40,904 nt of DNA from Bacteroidota bacterium. Lineage in GTDB: Bacteria > Bacteroidota > Bacteroidia > Flavobacteriales > Flavobacteriaceae. The notes below the pieces were generated by a model. It did not search any database, was not told the origin of the DNA, and worked only from the letters and a program-made list of their open reading frames with translations. A program made the translations under genes and the position numbers. Where the stretch lies: the NCBI GenBank assembly GCA_023457535.1, contig JAEWLN010000086.1:1-40904 (forward strand), read 5' to 3'. Below are positions 7,706 through 16,219 of the stretch, in pieces; the stretch's first letter is position 1, and each line of letters opens with the position of its first letter.

Positions 7706-9379
7706 TTATTTGAGCGTTTTTAACGACTCGGCGGCATAGGTGTTGGTGGCATCCAGCGCGAGCGTTTTGTTGAAATATTCGCGGGCTTTGGCTTTGTCCG
7801 AATTGGCATAGCTGGCGCCGATGTTGTTGTAGGCCTCGATCACCTTGGCTTTGTTCTTGTCAAATTCCTCCTTGCCTTTTTCGTTGACAACTTTCAGGTA
7901 TTCCTCATAATGCTTGATGATCATTTCCTCGTTTTCGAGCAAACGCTGCGTACGCGCGCGGAAAATGTACGCATCCTGTGTTGTAGGCGAGGCTTCGATG
8001 ACTTTGCCGAAAGCGACATCGGCTTTTTGGAGCGCGACAGGATCTGGTTTTACGACATCTTTACGTGTGTTATCGTAATAGATGGAGTTACCGAGGTAGA
8101 AGTTGTCGAGCAGGAAATTCTTGGAATTAGGGTTCGTGACCGCTATCTCATAGATCGCCGCAGCTTCCTTGAAGAGCTTTTGCTCATAAAATTTCTTTCC
8201 GACTTCGCTCAGGTCGTTGGTCATTGTGATTTCCATGTCGACCGATTTTTTGATATCGGCCACACCGGCGTTGAACAATGTCGCATCGACCGTTTTGGTG
8301 TCGGGGTTATTGGCTTTTTTCAACTTGGCAAGACCGAGATACATGTAATCGCGGGCAATGACTTTGTTCGATGAATTGCCGGTAAAATCCTGAAGTGACT
8401 TGAGCGCAACATCAATATTACCATTCTCATAGGCAGAGTAGCCCAGATAACGCAGGATTCTTGGATTGACTTTGTCGAGTTGTTTCATCTTCTCGGCCTC
8501 AACCTCGAGCGCTTTGTAATCTTTGGCCAGGATCAAAAAGTCGGCGTGACGCATACGTGATGCAAGACTGTAGTCGGTCAGCGCCATGTACTTTTCGTAA
8601 TAGGTCAGGGCCTGCTTGACATATTCAGTGTACTTTTTAGGCTCGTTATTCCCCCAATAGTAATACGTTTCGGCAAGTTCGCGATACGCAGGACCATAAT
8701 TTGCGTTGGTGGCTAACACGTCATTGAATGATTTGACGGCCTCAGTATACGCTTTGGCGCCTTTGAGCAATACACCAAGTTGTACTTTGGCGCGAATCAG
8801 CGAATTATCTGCCTGAAATGCGTTGCGGTATGCGGAATACGCTTCGTTTTGATTTTTATCGCCGTAATGGGCATCACCTAGCGCGAGTTGCACCTGGGCA
8901 TCCATGGGATTGGCCAATTTGGCTTTATTGAGGATTTCGATCGCCTTTTTGTAGTTGGGCTTCTCCGCATCCATGTAGGCGCGGGCCACTGCAATGTACT
9001 CTTCAGTGTCTTTCTTTCTGACGTCTTTAAGCGCCTGGTCAAAATTGCTTTGCGCCCCGGCGGCATTATTGTTGTCTAGCTCGATCTGGCCGAGTCCGGC
9101 AAAGTTAAGCCTGGCCCCTTCCGAACCGGAAAGACCTTTCTGGAAATAGATTTTAGCCGAATCGGCTACGTTTTGTTTGAGGTAAATATTGCCGAGCAGA
9201 TAAGCTGCGCGCCCGTCCGATGGCTTGGCCTGAACGATGGATTTCAGCATCCCTTTGGCTTTTTCATATTGTTCGGCGTCGATGGTTTTCTTGGCTTGGT
9301 CCACATCCTGGGCGTGTACCAATGTTGCCGAGGTCATCAAGGCAACACTTAAAAATTTCAGTTGGTTCATTTTAATCAT
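7706..9379 (-). CDS. Tetratricopeptide-repeat protein, exported
   Basis: 557 residues with a signal peptide ending LVHAQ near residue 24 and then helix-turn-helix TPR units over nearly the whole length, for example KPSDGRAAYLLGNIYLKQ, NPMDAQVQLALGDAHYG and ANYGPAYRELAETYYYW. An alternative ATG three codons in (9370) is equally possible. TPR proteins are scaffolds; this one is probably periplasmic. It is the last gene of the exbB-exbD-exbD-tonB-small protein-PstS-like operon, six bases after the previous stop, which suggests it helps organise or use the TonB machinery; that is inference. Confidence 0.82.
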   Translation of the reverse strand: MIKMNQLKFLSVALMTSATLVHAQDVDQAKKTIDAEQYEKAKGMLKSIVQAKPSDGRAAYLLGNIYLKQNVADSAKIYFQKGLSGSEGARLNFAGLGQIELDNNNAAGAQSNFDQALKDVRKKDTEEYIAVARAYMDAEKPNYKKAIEILNKAKLANPMDAQVQLALGDAHYGDKNQNEAYSAYRNAFQADNSLIRAKVQLGVLLKGAKAYTEAVKSFNDVLATNANYGPAYRELAETYYYWGNNEPKKYTEYVKQALTYYEKYMALTDYSLASRMRHADFLILAKDYKALEVEAEKMKQLDKVNPRILRYLGYSAYENGNIDVALKSLQDFTGNSSNKVIARDYMYLGLAKLKKANNPDTKTVDATLFNAGVADIKKSVDMEITMTNDLSEVGKKFYEQKLFKEAAAIYEIAVTNPNSKNFLLDNFYLGNSIYYDNTRKDVVKPDPVALQKADVAFGKVIEASPTTQDAYIFRARTQRLLENEEMIIKHYEEYLKVVNEKGKEEFDKNKAKVIEAYNNIGASYANSDKAKAREYFNKTLALDATNTYAAESLKTLK

Positions 9380-9385
9380 AGTTGT

Positions 9386-10288
9386 TTATTTTTTTTCGAT
9401 ACCCTGACGGATAAGGATTTTTCTGCCTGGTGTTTTGGCGGGTACCAATCCCGATTTAAGAACGATTCGCTGTCCTGTTTCACCCGCGATAAAAGAGGCG
9501 AAACCCATACCAAGGCCGGAAAAGCCCTGACAATTGACGATAAACAAATCGCGTGCCAAAGGATACCTGCCTTCAGCGATGTCGTTCTGGCTCGGAAAGC
9601 TGATGGCTCCTGCCTTATCGCGTATCCCCAGGATGTGGATTCTTTCCACAAAAGGGGCTACTGCACGACGCGGATTGTAAACCCAGTTGAGTCCGACCAC
9701 GCCAATCATTCCATCATTTGCAGCGACGTATTTTACTGTTTCAATGTTGCTGTTGAAGGAGAACACACCTTCTGCCGGAAGCGCTTGTACGGATGCCAAT
9801 TGGCTCATGTATTGCGCTGTACTCGAATTAGGGTTATCGAAAACCAGTCCGCTGATTCCAGGAACCTGCTTTTGTTGCATCATCTCAACGACATCCTGCA
9901 GTGCTATAATGGTATCTTTTCTGCCTTTGTTAGCAATAAGCGCTATTCCGTCAGATGCAAATTTCGTGATTCTGGGCGATATCTTTTTAGATTTAAAAAC
10001 ATTTAACTCCTCTTTTGTGAGATTTCTCGCTAAAATTGCAACGCGGGCTGTGTCCTTTGCAAGCGTTTGGATTACTTCTGCCTCTGACTTTGGGTCAAGT
10101 GTAATCCTGGCGTTGTATTGGCTTTCAAATACTTCTACCTGATCTTCTATAATAGGTAAAAGCGATTCGTCGACAAGTAATTTCAACTCCCCTTGTAAAA
10201 TGGTTTGTTTGGTTTCGCCTTTTTGGTTGCAAGTGATAACGAACCAGGCCAAAAGCACGAACGATAAAACTTTGGACACTATTCTCAT
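9386..10288 (-). CDS. PstS-like phosphate-type solute-binding lipoprotein
   Basis: 300 residues. The signal peptide ends FVITC (lipobox, C20). The rest looks like the PstS/PBP-like fold: LLVDESLLPIIEDQVEVF near the start, a repeated hinge region, VFDNPNSSTAQYM (about 149-161) and GMIGVVGLNWVYN. No PstA, PstB or PstC genes are nearby. The same lipoprotein-plus-TPR pair following exb/tonB is, to my knowledge, frequent in Bacteroidota, so a role with TonB rather than an ABC importer is plausible. It overlaps the upstream small gene by one base. Confidence 0.75.
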   Translation of the reverse strand: MRIVSKVLSFVLLAWFVITCNQKGETKQTILQGELKLLVDESLLPIIEDQVEVFESQYNARITLDPKSEAEVIQTLAKDTARVAILARNLTKEELNVFKSKKISPRITKFASDGIALIANKGRKDTIIALQDVVEMMQQKQVPGISGLVFDNPNSSTAQYMSQLASVQALPAEGVFSFNSNIETVKYVAANDGMIGVVGLNWVYNPRRAVAPFVERIHILGIRDKAGAISFPSQNDIAEGRYPLARDLFIVNCQGFSGLGMGFASFIAGETGQRIVLKSGLVPAKTPGRKILIRQGIEKK

Positions 10289-10518
10289 TACGCTTTGTTG
10301 GTATTAAAAAATCGAATGAACCGATAGAATGCATAGACGATCAGCAACACACCAAAAGCGATGCGCATTTTGGGCTCCATGTTGAATGGAAGCGATTTCA
10401 AGAAGATTACCGCAAGGCCCAACACCAGATAAACGAGGAAAAACAAAATTCCTATAACGAGAAGAAATCGCTCTTTAAGCGATTTCTTCCTGATATTATT
10501 TTGTATTTTATCGGTCAT
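10288..10518 (-). CDS. Small two-helix membrane protein in the tonB operon
   Basis: 76 residues. A basic N-terminus is followed by two hydrophobic segments, about 18-41 and 50-67, then a short basic tail. No family recognised. It starts directly after the tonB stop codon, with no gap, and its own stop overlaps the next start by one base, so it belongs to the operon and is probably inserted in the inner membrane beside ExbB/ExbD/TonB. Confidence 0.72.
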   Translation of the reverse strand: MTDKIQNNIRKKSLKERFLLVIGILFFLVYLVLGLAVIFLKSLPFNMEPKMRIAFGVLLIVYAFYRFIRFFNTNKA

Positions 10519-11310
10519 TTAGTTCGCGGTGGTAATGTTGATTGGCAATGAATACAACACCCTTACCTTTTTACCATTTTGCTCACCCGGACTCCATTTA
10601 GGACTGCTTTTCAACACCCTGATGGCTTCTTTGCCCGTACCGTAACCGATATCGCGAATCACTTTGATATCTGTAAGCGATCCGTCTTTTTCAACTACGA
10701 ATGACACAAATACTTTTCCGTTCAAACCTTCTTCGTCAGGTGCCTGGTAATTCTTTCTGATGTAGTCGTAGAATTTTGCCATACCTCCCGGAAATTCCGG
10801 CTTAACCTCGATTCCTGCCGTGTTGTAAATGCTGTTGTCTTCCTCTACAACATCTTTAGGACCGTTACCGACCGGTTCAACAGTAAGTACTGCATCGGGA
10901 TCTCCCTTAATGGTTTCAGCACCAAGTTTTTTGTCGACGATTTCCTTGATTTTAGGTGGTTCTTCAACAACTTCCTCTGCTTTGGCCACAACCGGCTTCA
11001 CAAATTTCACCTGATCCACTTTAGGTGGCGGTGGCGGCGGCGGTGGCAGGTTCTCCTTTGGTTTTTCTTTAGGCGGCAATTTAACCGTTACGATCTTCTT
11101 GTCCAGATTCACATCTTCTTCAGCGGTGTCCGGGATGAGTTTGGCCAACATTGGGATACTGACCAAAAAGGCAAAGATAACCGCCCCGATTGCAAATGCC
11201 TTCCAGGTAGTACCCGGATTGGTCGTACGCAATTCGTAGGCACCATACTTTTTGTTGCGCCCTTCGAACACGATGTCCGTCCAAGATCTCTTTAATAAGT
11301 CTAATTTCAT
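10519..11310 (-). CDS. tonB: Energy transducer TonB
   Basis: 263 residues with the full TonB layout. The N-terminus is cytoplasmic with the Bacteroidota block GRNKKYGAYELR. One membrane segment follows (about 37-58), then a periplasmic spacer with an unbroken proline run (about 87-95) and charged repeats, then the C-terminal domain (about 170-263) with VKPEFPGGMAKFYDYI, GKVFVSFVVEKDGS and SSPKWSPGEQNGKKVRV. TonB carries energy from ExbB/ExbD to outer-membrane receptors. It lies 18 bases after the second exbD. Confidence 0.95.
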   Translation of the reverse strand: MKLDLLKRSWTDIVFEGRNKKYGAYELRTTNPGTTWKAFAIGAVIFAFLVSIPMLAKLIPDTAEEDVNLDKKIVTVKLPPKEKPKENLPPPPPPPPKVDQVKFVKPVVAKAEEVVEEPPKIKEIVDKKLGAETIKGDPDAVLTVEPVGNGPKDVVEEDNSIYNTAGIEVKPEFPGGMAKFYDYIRKNYQAPDEEGLNGKVFVSFVVEKDGSLTDIKVIRDIGYGTGKEAIRVLKSSPKWSPGEQNGKKVRVLYSLPINITTAN

Positions 11311-11328
11311 CTTGTTACTTTTTTCAGA

Positions 11329-11943
11329 TTAGGGCGCAGGCGTGGCTGCATCGGCCGAAGCGTCCGCAGCGGCAGCTGGACCGCCAGCGTTAGGAATTCC
11401 AATCAATTTGCTTTCCTCCGGAGTATAATCGTTTACGATCGCATACGTCGGAACGTCTACAATCGCCATCTCGTCCAGAACGTCCACCAAGTTTTTGTAA
11501 CTTGCCTTCTTGCTCGGCTTGATGATAACGATCAACCCTTTGTCTTTGTTGCCGGTATATTCGATTACTGCCTGTCTTTGCTTAAGCAATTCCTGACGCA
11601 TCCCTTCCTTGCCGTAAGCAACGTCCTTAGGCGCAATCTTTGGTGTAGCGAGCAATCCCATGTACATTTTTACCTGGTTATTGTCGCCCAGCAACAGCGT
11701 CATTGTACGATTCTCATCAACTTTGACGTCTTTGTTTTTGCTAGGATCATCATCCTTGTCCGGCAAACCCAAATCCATCGATTGGGGTTTTGACAGTGAA
11801 GTGGTAAGCATAAAGAACGTAATCAGGAGAAACGCCAGGTCGACCATCGCAGTGAGGTCTACCTTGTTATTTTGCTTCTTACTCCTGACTTTCTTACTGC
11901 CTTTTTTGCCACCGCCGCCGTCGCCGGTATTTAATTCAGCCAT
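11329..11943 (-). CDS. exbD: Biopolymer transport protein ExbD (second copy)
   Basis: 204 residues. A basic, glycine-rich N-terminus precedes a single membrane helix in which VDLTAMVDLAFLLITFFM carries the Asp (D of MVDLAF) that takes part in proton movement. The periplasmic part ends in an alanine/proline-rich tail. This copy differs clearly from the neighbouring one (11961-12572), as is usual for the paired ExbDs of Bacteroidota, which may form a heteromer. Operon spacing 17 bases. Confidence 0.92.
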   Translation of the reverse strand: MAELNTGDGGGGKKGSKKVRSKKQNNKVDLTAMVDLAFLLITFFMLTTSLSKPQSMDLGLPDKDDDPSKNKDVKVDENRTMTLLLGDNNQVKMYMGLLATPKIAPKDVAYGKEGMRQELLKQRQAVIEYTGNKDKGLIVIIKPSKKASYKNLVDVLDEMAIVDVPTYAIVNDYTPEESKLIGIPNAGGPAAAADASADAATPAP

Positions 11944-11960
11944 TTGTGTATTTTTTTATA

Positions 11961-12572
11961 TTAAAAGTCTTTACCTCTAAGACCAGTCACCAGGTTAAAA
12001 CTGTTGATTTTCTGATCTTGTAAAATATCCATAATCTTTCTGATTTGCGGATATTCTTCTTTTGCATCGCCTTTGATCGCGATTTGCAGTTCAGCATCGT
12101 TCACCTCGATATTGGCGATACGGGAATTATAAATCCATTCTTTCAATTGGTTGTCCAATGAATCTTGCGGAATTCCCGGCTGACCTGCCTTGTTACGGTC
12201 CGTACTGGACATTGCGATGATTTGCTTGAGATTCTGGATCGGCACCCCGAAACCTTCCATCACGCCAAATCGCTCTGCCTCTTCCGGCGAAAAAGTAATG
12301 CCATACTTCTGGCCCATCAGCTCAAGCGCCTTTTTGCGCACTTCACGGCCTTTGAGGTCATAGAACACTTTCCCTTTACCTACGGTGATCATCGCCAAAT
12401 CCGATTCCGGTAATTTGGTTTGAACCGTGGAAGCCGGCGTGTCGACTGGCAATGGCTCCTGCTGCTTAGCCGTTGCCGTCAAGATAAAGAACGTCAACAA
12501 CAAAAAGGCAACATCACACATCGCAGTCATATCGATTGACGCGGCTTTTTTGGACATTTTTACGTTAGCCAT
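11961..12572 (-). CDS. exbD: Biopolymer transport protein ExbD (first copy)
   Basis: 203 residues with the ExbD membrane helix, IDMTAMCDVAFLLLTFFIL (about 13-31), whose Asp in the CDVAF block is the conserved proton-relay residue, and a periplasmic domain that is longer than in E. coli ExbD. It lies 66 bases after exbB, the largest gap in this operon, and 17 bases before the second exbD. Confidence 0.92.
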   Translation of the reverse strand: MANVKMSKKAASIDMTAMCDVAFLLLTFFILTATAKQQEPLPVDTPASTVQTKLPESDLAMITVGKGKVFYDLKGREVRKKALELMGQKYGITFSPEEAERFGVMEGFGVPIQNLKQIIAMSSTDRNKAGQPGIPQDSLDNQLKEWIYNSRIANIEVNDAELQIAIKGDAKEEYPQIRKIMDILQDQKINSFNLVTGLRGKDF

Positions 12573-12638
12573 AATTATTTTTTAAATACTGTTATTAATA
12601 GTATCGCGCGCGAACCACTAATCACAACGTATTAATTA

Positions 12639-13460
12639 TTAGTTTTTCAAAGAACCTCTGAAGTGTCTGTACGTGTTCACGATAGTTGAACCTGCCTCGT
12701 CGATAGAGTACGTCAACGTATCGATCTTAGAAGTAAAGAAGTTGTAAGCAACAATGGCCAACGCAGAAGTTGCAATACCCGTAGCGGTGTTGATCAATGC
12801 CTCAGAAATACCGTTCGCCAACATCGCCTGATCCGGAGTACCCGCAGTAGCCAACGCGCCAAACGCCTTGATCATACCCGTTACCGTACCCAAGAGACCA
12901 GCGAGTGTTCCGAGGGAAACCAAAGTAGAAAGAATGGTCAGGTTCTTTTCCAACATCGGCATTTCAAGCGAAGTAGCCTCTTCGATTTCTTTGTGGATCG
13001 TTTCAGCAGCCTCTTCGCTGTTCAAACCTTCTTTTTTCACTTCCTGGTACTTAACGAGTGCAGCGCGGATGGCGTTGGCAACAGAACCTTGTTGTTTGTC
13101 GCAAGTGGCAATGGCACCGTCGATATCTCCATTTTTAATATTACCTTGTACATTTTTCATAAACTGGTCCAGGTTTCCTTTACCCGCCGCTTTGGTAATT
13201 ACAAAGTAACGCTCGAACGAGAAAACGATAACCATCAAAAGTAAGCCCATCAGGACAGGTACGATTGGCCCTCCTTTATAGACCATCGCAAGGTAGTTGC
13301 CTGGCAGCGGGTGTCCTGTGTTCACTCCTCCTTCAAAGTTCGCTCCGTTACCCATGATGAATTGCCAGATAATCCATCCAACAAAGACGCATAACACTAT
13401 CACGATACCCGAGAACATGCTTCCTCCTTTTGAACTACTTTCTTTTTTAACGTTTGCCAT
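12639..13460 (-). CDS. exbB: MotA/TolQ/ExbB proton channel protein
   Basis: 273 residues, longer at the N-terminus than E. coli ExbB, as in other Bacteroidota. Segments: an extra hydrophobic helix (about 14-37), a first core helix (about 68-90), then the paired C-terminal helices with LSTLVSLGTLAGLLGTVTGM and GISEALINTATGIATSALAI, which form the channel around ExbD. First gene of a seven-gene operon; a -7 element lies about 62 bases upstream in a very AT-rich leader. Confidence 0.94.
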   Translation of the reverse strand: MANVKKESSSKGGSMFSGIVIVLCVFVGWIIWQFIMGNGANFEGGVNTGHPLPGNYLAMVYKGGPIVPVLMGLLLMVIVFSFERYFVITKAAGKGNLDQFMKNVQGNIKNGDIDGAIATCDKQQGSVANAIRAALVKYQEVKKEGLNSEEAAETIHKEIEEATSLEMPMLEKNLTILSTLVSLGTLAGLLGTVTGMIKAFGALATAGTPDQAMLANGISEALINTATGIATSALAIVAYNFFTSKIDTLTYSIDEAGSTIVNTYRHFRGSLKN

Positions 13461-13522
13461 TTTTTTAATTTTTAATAGTTTGAATAATTAGAAAATTTAG
13501 TGTAAAATTTTTTGAATAGGAG

Positions 13523-13530
13523 CAAATTTA
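13523..13530 (-). promoter_or_regulatory. -7 promoter element of the exbB operon
   Basis: TAAATTTG on the minus strand, 62 bases before the exbB ATG, inside an AT-rich block (about 13461-13575). No -33 match. The gene-free bases from here to 13719 hold nothing else recognisable. Confidence 0.4.
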
Positions 13531-13719
13531 ATTTATTAGTTTTAATAAAAAAACTTTTTTTAATTTTATTATGATTAATTTAATCCCCGCTAAACGCTGC
13601 ATTGGCGCGGCTTCCGACAATATTTGAGAATTGTTAAATAAAAGCCTAGATTTACAAAGATTTAAATGACGAGATTCCATTTTAGGCTGTATTTTTTCAA
13701 TGGCTGTCGATCAAAAACG

Positions 13720-13750
13720 TTGCAACCTAAATCCTACATTTATAACTTTA
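13720..13750 (+). promoter_or_regulatory. Possible promoter of the HerA-like gene
   Basis: TTG at 13720-13722, a 20-base spacer and TAACTTTA at 13743-13750 fit the Bacteroidota -33/-7 arrangement except for the last base. The start codon is 58 bases downstream. Confidence 0.33.
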
Positions 13751-13808
13751 ACCGATTTTTCGCAAAGTCCCTTAACGTTTCATTAATACCGATTCATCCG
13801 AAATTCCC

Positions 13809-15329
13809 ATGAGCCAGAAAGACGCATTTCTCCAGCAAATTAACGACGGTTACGCCACCAAAGGCGACAACATCATCTTGGGCGCAGCTATTTTAGACGG
13901 TCAGCCGCTTGCGGGCGCGCACATCAAAATACCGCTCAAAACCCTCAACCGCCACGGACTCATCGCCGGGGCCACCGGCACCGGAAAAACAAAAACCATC
14001 CAGGTCCTTTCAGAACAATTGAGTTCCTACGGCATTCCGGTGCTGATGATGGACATCAAAGGCGACTTCAGCGGCATTGCACAACCGGGCACAGAACTGC
14101 CGTTTATCACAGAACGCCATACCAGGATAAACATTCCGTACCAAGGGTTGGGATTCCCGGTCGAATTATTGACATTATCGGAACAAAACGGGGTACGCCT
14201 TCGCGCGACGGTATCGGAATTCGGGCCGGTATTATTTTCGCGCATCCTGGGCCTGAACGATGTACAATCGGGCGTTGTGGCGGTAATCTTCAAATATTGC
14301 GACGACAACCAAATGCCGTTGCTCGATCTGAAAGATATCAAAAAGGTCATCAATTACATTACCGAGGAAGGTAAATCGGAAATCGAAGAACACTATGGCA
14401 AAATCTCAACATCGACCACCGGCACGATACTTCGCAAAATCATCGAGCTCGAGCAGCAGGGCGGCGATTTGTTCTTTGGCGAAATGTCATTTGACATCCG
14501 CGATTTGATGCGCATTGACGAAAATGGCAAAGGTTACGTCAACATTTTGCGGCTTACCGATATCCAGGACAAACCCAAATTATTTTCGACGTTCATGCTG
14601 AGCCTGCTTGCCGAGATCTATCAGCAAATGCCCGAACAAGGCGATTCCGGACAACCCGAACTGGTCATTTTCATAGACGAAGCACACCTTATTTTCAACG
14701 AAGCCAGCAAGGCGCTGCTCGAGCAAATCGAAAGCATCATTAAACTGATCCGGTCCAAAGGCATCGGCGTATTTTTTGTAACCCAAAATCCGATGGACGT
14801 TCCATCGGGCGTACTGGCGCAACTCGGACTCAAAGTACAGCATGCCCTGCGCGCCTTTACGGCCAATGATCGGAAAGCGATCAAAATGACTGCGGAAAAT
14901 TACCCGATCTCCGAATTTTACAAAACCGACGAAGTGCTTACCAACCTGGGCATCGGCGAGGCGCTTGTCACTGCGCTTAGCGAAAAAGGCACTCCGACAC
15001 CGCTGGCCGCCACCATGATGCGTTCTCCGATGAGCCGCATGGACGTATTGACCCAATCGGAAATTGACCAAATCAACGCCCGATCCAAGCTCGTCAAAAA
15101 ATACAGCGAATTGATCGACCGCGAAAGCGCGTATGAAATGCTCAACAAAAAAATAGAATCGGACGAGCAGCAACAGGCCGCGCAACAAAAGCAAACCGAG
15201 GCCCGGGCAACCAGAAAGACCGCCAGCGAACCCATGAGCCAAACGACCAAATCGGTCCTCAAGGTGCTCACCAGCGCAACGTTCATTCGCGGCGCATTTG
15301 GCGTACTGACCAAATTGTTCAAGAAATGA
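13809..15329 (+). CDS. HerA/FtsK-like ATPase (DUF853, YjgR family)
   Basis: 506 residues. Walker A GATGTGKT at 54-61, then LMMDIKGDFSGIAQPG typical of DUF853, and Walker B VIFIDEAHLIF near 280-290, followed by the sensor-like IGVFFVTQNPMDVP. The C-terminal 70 residues are glutamine/lysine-rich and probably coiled coil. Relatives include E. coli YjgR; HerA-like ATPases act on DNA, but the role of this subfamily is not defined. No NurA-type nuclease partner is adjacent. It overlaps the next gene by four bases (ATGA). Confidence 0.88.
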   Translation: MSQKDAFLQQINDGYATKGDNIILGAAILDGQPLAGAHIKIPLKTLNRHGLIAGATGTGKTKTIQVLSEQLSSYGIPVLMMDIKGDFSGIAQPGTELPFITERHTRINIPYQGLGFPVELLTLSEQNGVRLRATVSEFGPVLFSRILGLNDVQSGVVAVIFKYCDDNQMPLLDLKDIKKVINYITEEGKSEIEEHYGKISTSTTGTILRKIIELEQQGGDLFFGEMSFDIRDLMRIDENGKGYVNILRLTDIQDKPKLFSTFMLSLLAEIYQQMPEQGDSGQPELVIFIDEAHLIFNEASKALLEQIESIIKLIRSKGIGVFFVTQNPMDVPSGVLAQLGLKVQHALRAFTANDRKAIKMTAENYPISEFYKTDEVLTNLGIGEALVTALSEKGTPTPLAATMMRSPMSRMDVLTQSEIDQINARSKLVKKYSELIDRESAYEMLNKKIESDEQQQAAQQKQTEARATRKTASEPMSQTTKSVLKVLTSATFIRGAFGVLTKLFKK

Positions 15330-15694
15330 AAAGTGCGCTGACCATCGGATTGCTGGTATTGTCCAACGTTTTTATGACATTGGCCTGGTACGGACACCTT
15401 AAATTCAAGGAGCTCAAATGGTTTGAGAATGCCGGGCTTATCACCGTTATCCTGATCAGCTGGGGACTCGCGCTGTTTGAATATTGCTTTCAGGTACCGG
15501 CCAATAAAATCGGGTACAACGGCAATGGCGGCCCTTTCTCGCTGATGCAGCTCAAAGTCATCCAGGAAGTGATCACGTTGGTCGTTTTTGTGATTTTCTC
15601 GCTTTTGTTTTTTAAAAATGAAACATTCCGATGGAACCATGCTGTCGGATTTGGTTTTCTGGTGCTGGCGGTGTATTTTATTTTTAAAAAGTAG
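15326..15694 (+). CDS. DMT-family membrane protein (DUF486)
   Basis: 122 residues with four hydrophobic segments (about 4-22, 34-52, 70-93, 101-119). The blocks ISWGLALFEYCFQVPANKIGY and the glycine-rich loop before FSLMQLKVIQE are characteristic of DUF486, a small group related to drug/metabolite transporters. Substrate unknown. Its start lies within the stop codon of the HerA-like gene, so the two are coupled. Confidence 0.87.
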   Translation: MKSALTIGLLVLSNVFMTLAWYGHLKFKELKWFENAGLITVILISWGLALFEYCFQVPANKIGYNGNGGPFSLMQLKVIQEVITLVVFVIFSLLFFKNETFRWNHAVGFGFLVLAVYFIFKK

Positions 15695-15815
15695 GACGTG
15701 TGGCACCGCAAGTCGTTTCATCGGCATTGCAGTACAACATCAAATTCATCAGGCGATAACAAACCATACCGCCCGGAAAAAAACCCGACGGCCCTCCGCA
15801 ATTAAATCAAGACGA

Positions 15816-16175
15816 ATGAAAAAGTACCAAATCCAAAAAACGCCCTTCATCGTTCCCACCGACGATGGCAAACTGATCGAAGAACATCATGGCCGCGCAG
15901 CGACGAACAACCACGAGATCTCGATTGCGCACATGATCGCCCCGCCGCATTGGTCCGAACCGTTCCAGACGCCGGCATTCGACGAATACACCTACATCAT
16001 CCGCGGCAAAAAACAGTTCATCATTGAAGGCGACACCATTGTGCTCGAGGCGGGCCAATCGATCCGGATCGAAAAAAATGCACGCGTACAATATTCCAAT
16101 CCGTTCGACGAGCCGTGTGAATACCTGGCCGTTTGCCTGCCCGCTTTTTCTATAGAAAACGTTAATAGGGAATAA
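15816..16175 (+). CDS. Single-domain cupin protein
   Basis: 119 residues from the ATG at 15816; the frame is open upstream but that stretch overlaps the DUF486 gene and does not look coding. The body is one cupin barrel: APPHWSEPFQTPAFDEYTYI with an Asp/Glu/Tyr in place of the full HxH...E metal motif, followed by EGDTIVLEAGQSIRI and the closing strand. Metal binding is therefore unsure. Function unknown; it sits between DUF486 and NADH dehydrogenase genes on the same strand. The 121 bases before it hold no other feature. Confidence 0.8.
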   Translation: MKKYQIQKTPFIVPTDDGKLIEEHHGRAATNNHEISIAHMIAPPHWSEPFQTPAFDEYTYIIRGKKQFIIEGDTIVLEAGQSIRIEKNARVQYSNPFDEPCEYLAVCLPAFSIENVNRE

Positions 16176-16219
16176 TCGTAGCAATTTATGCGGTATCTTT
16201 AAGTGTCAAATACGCCACT

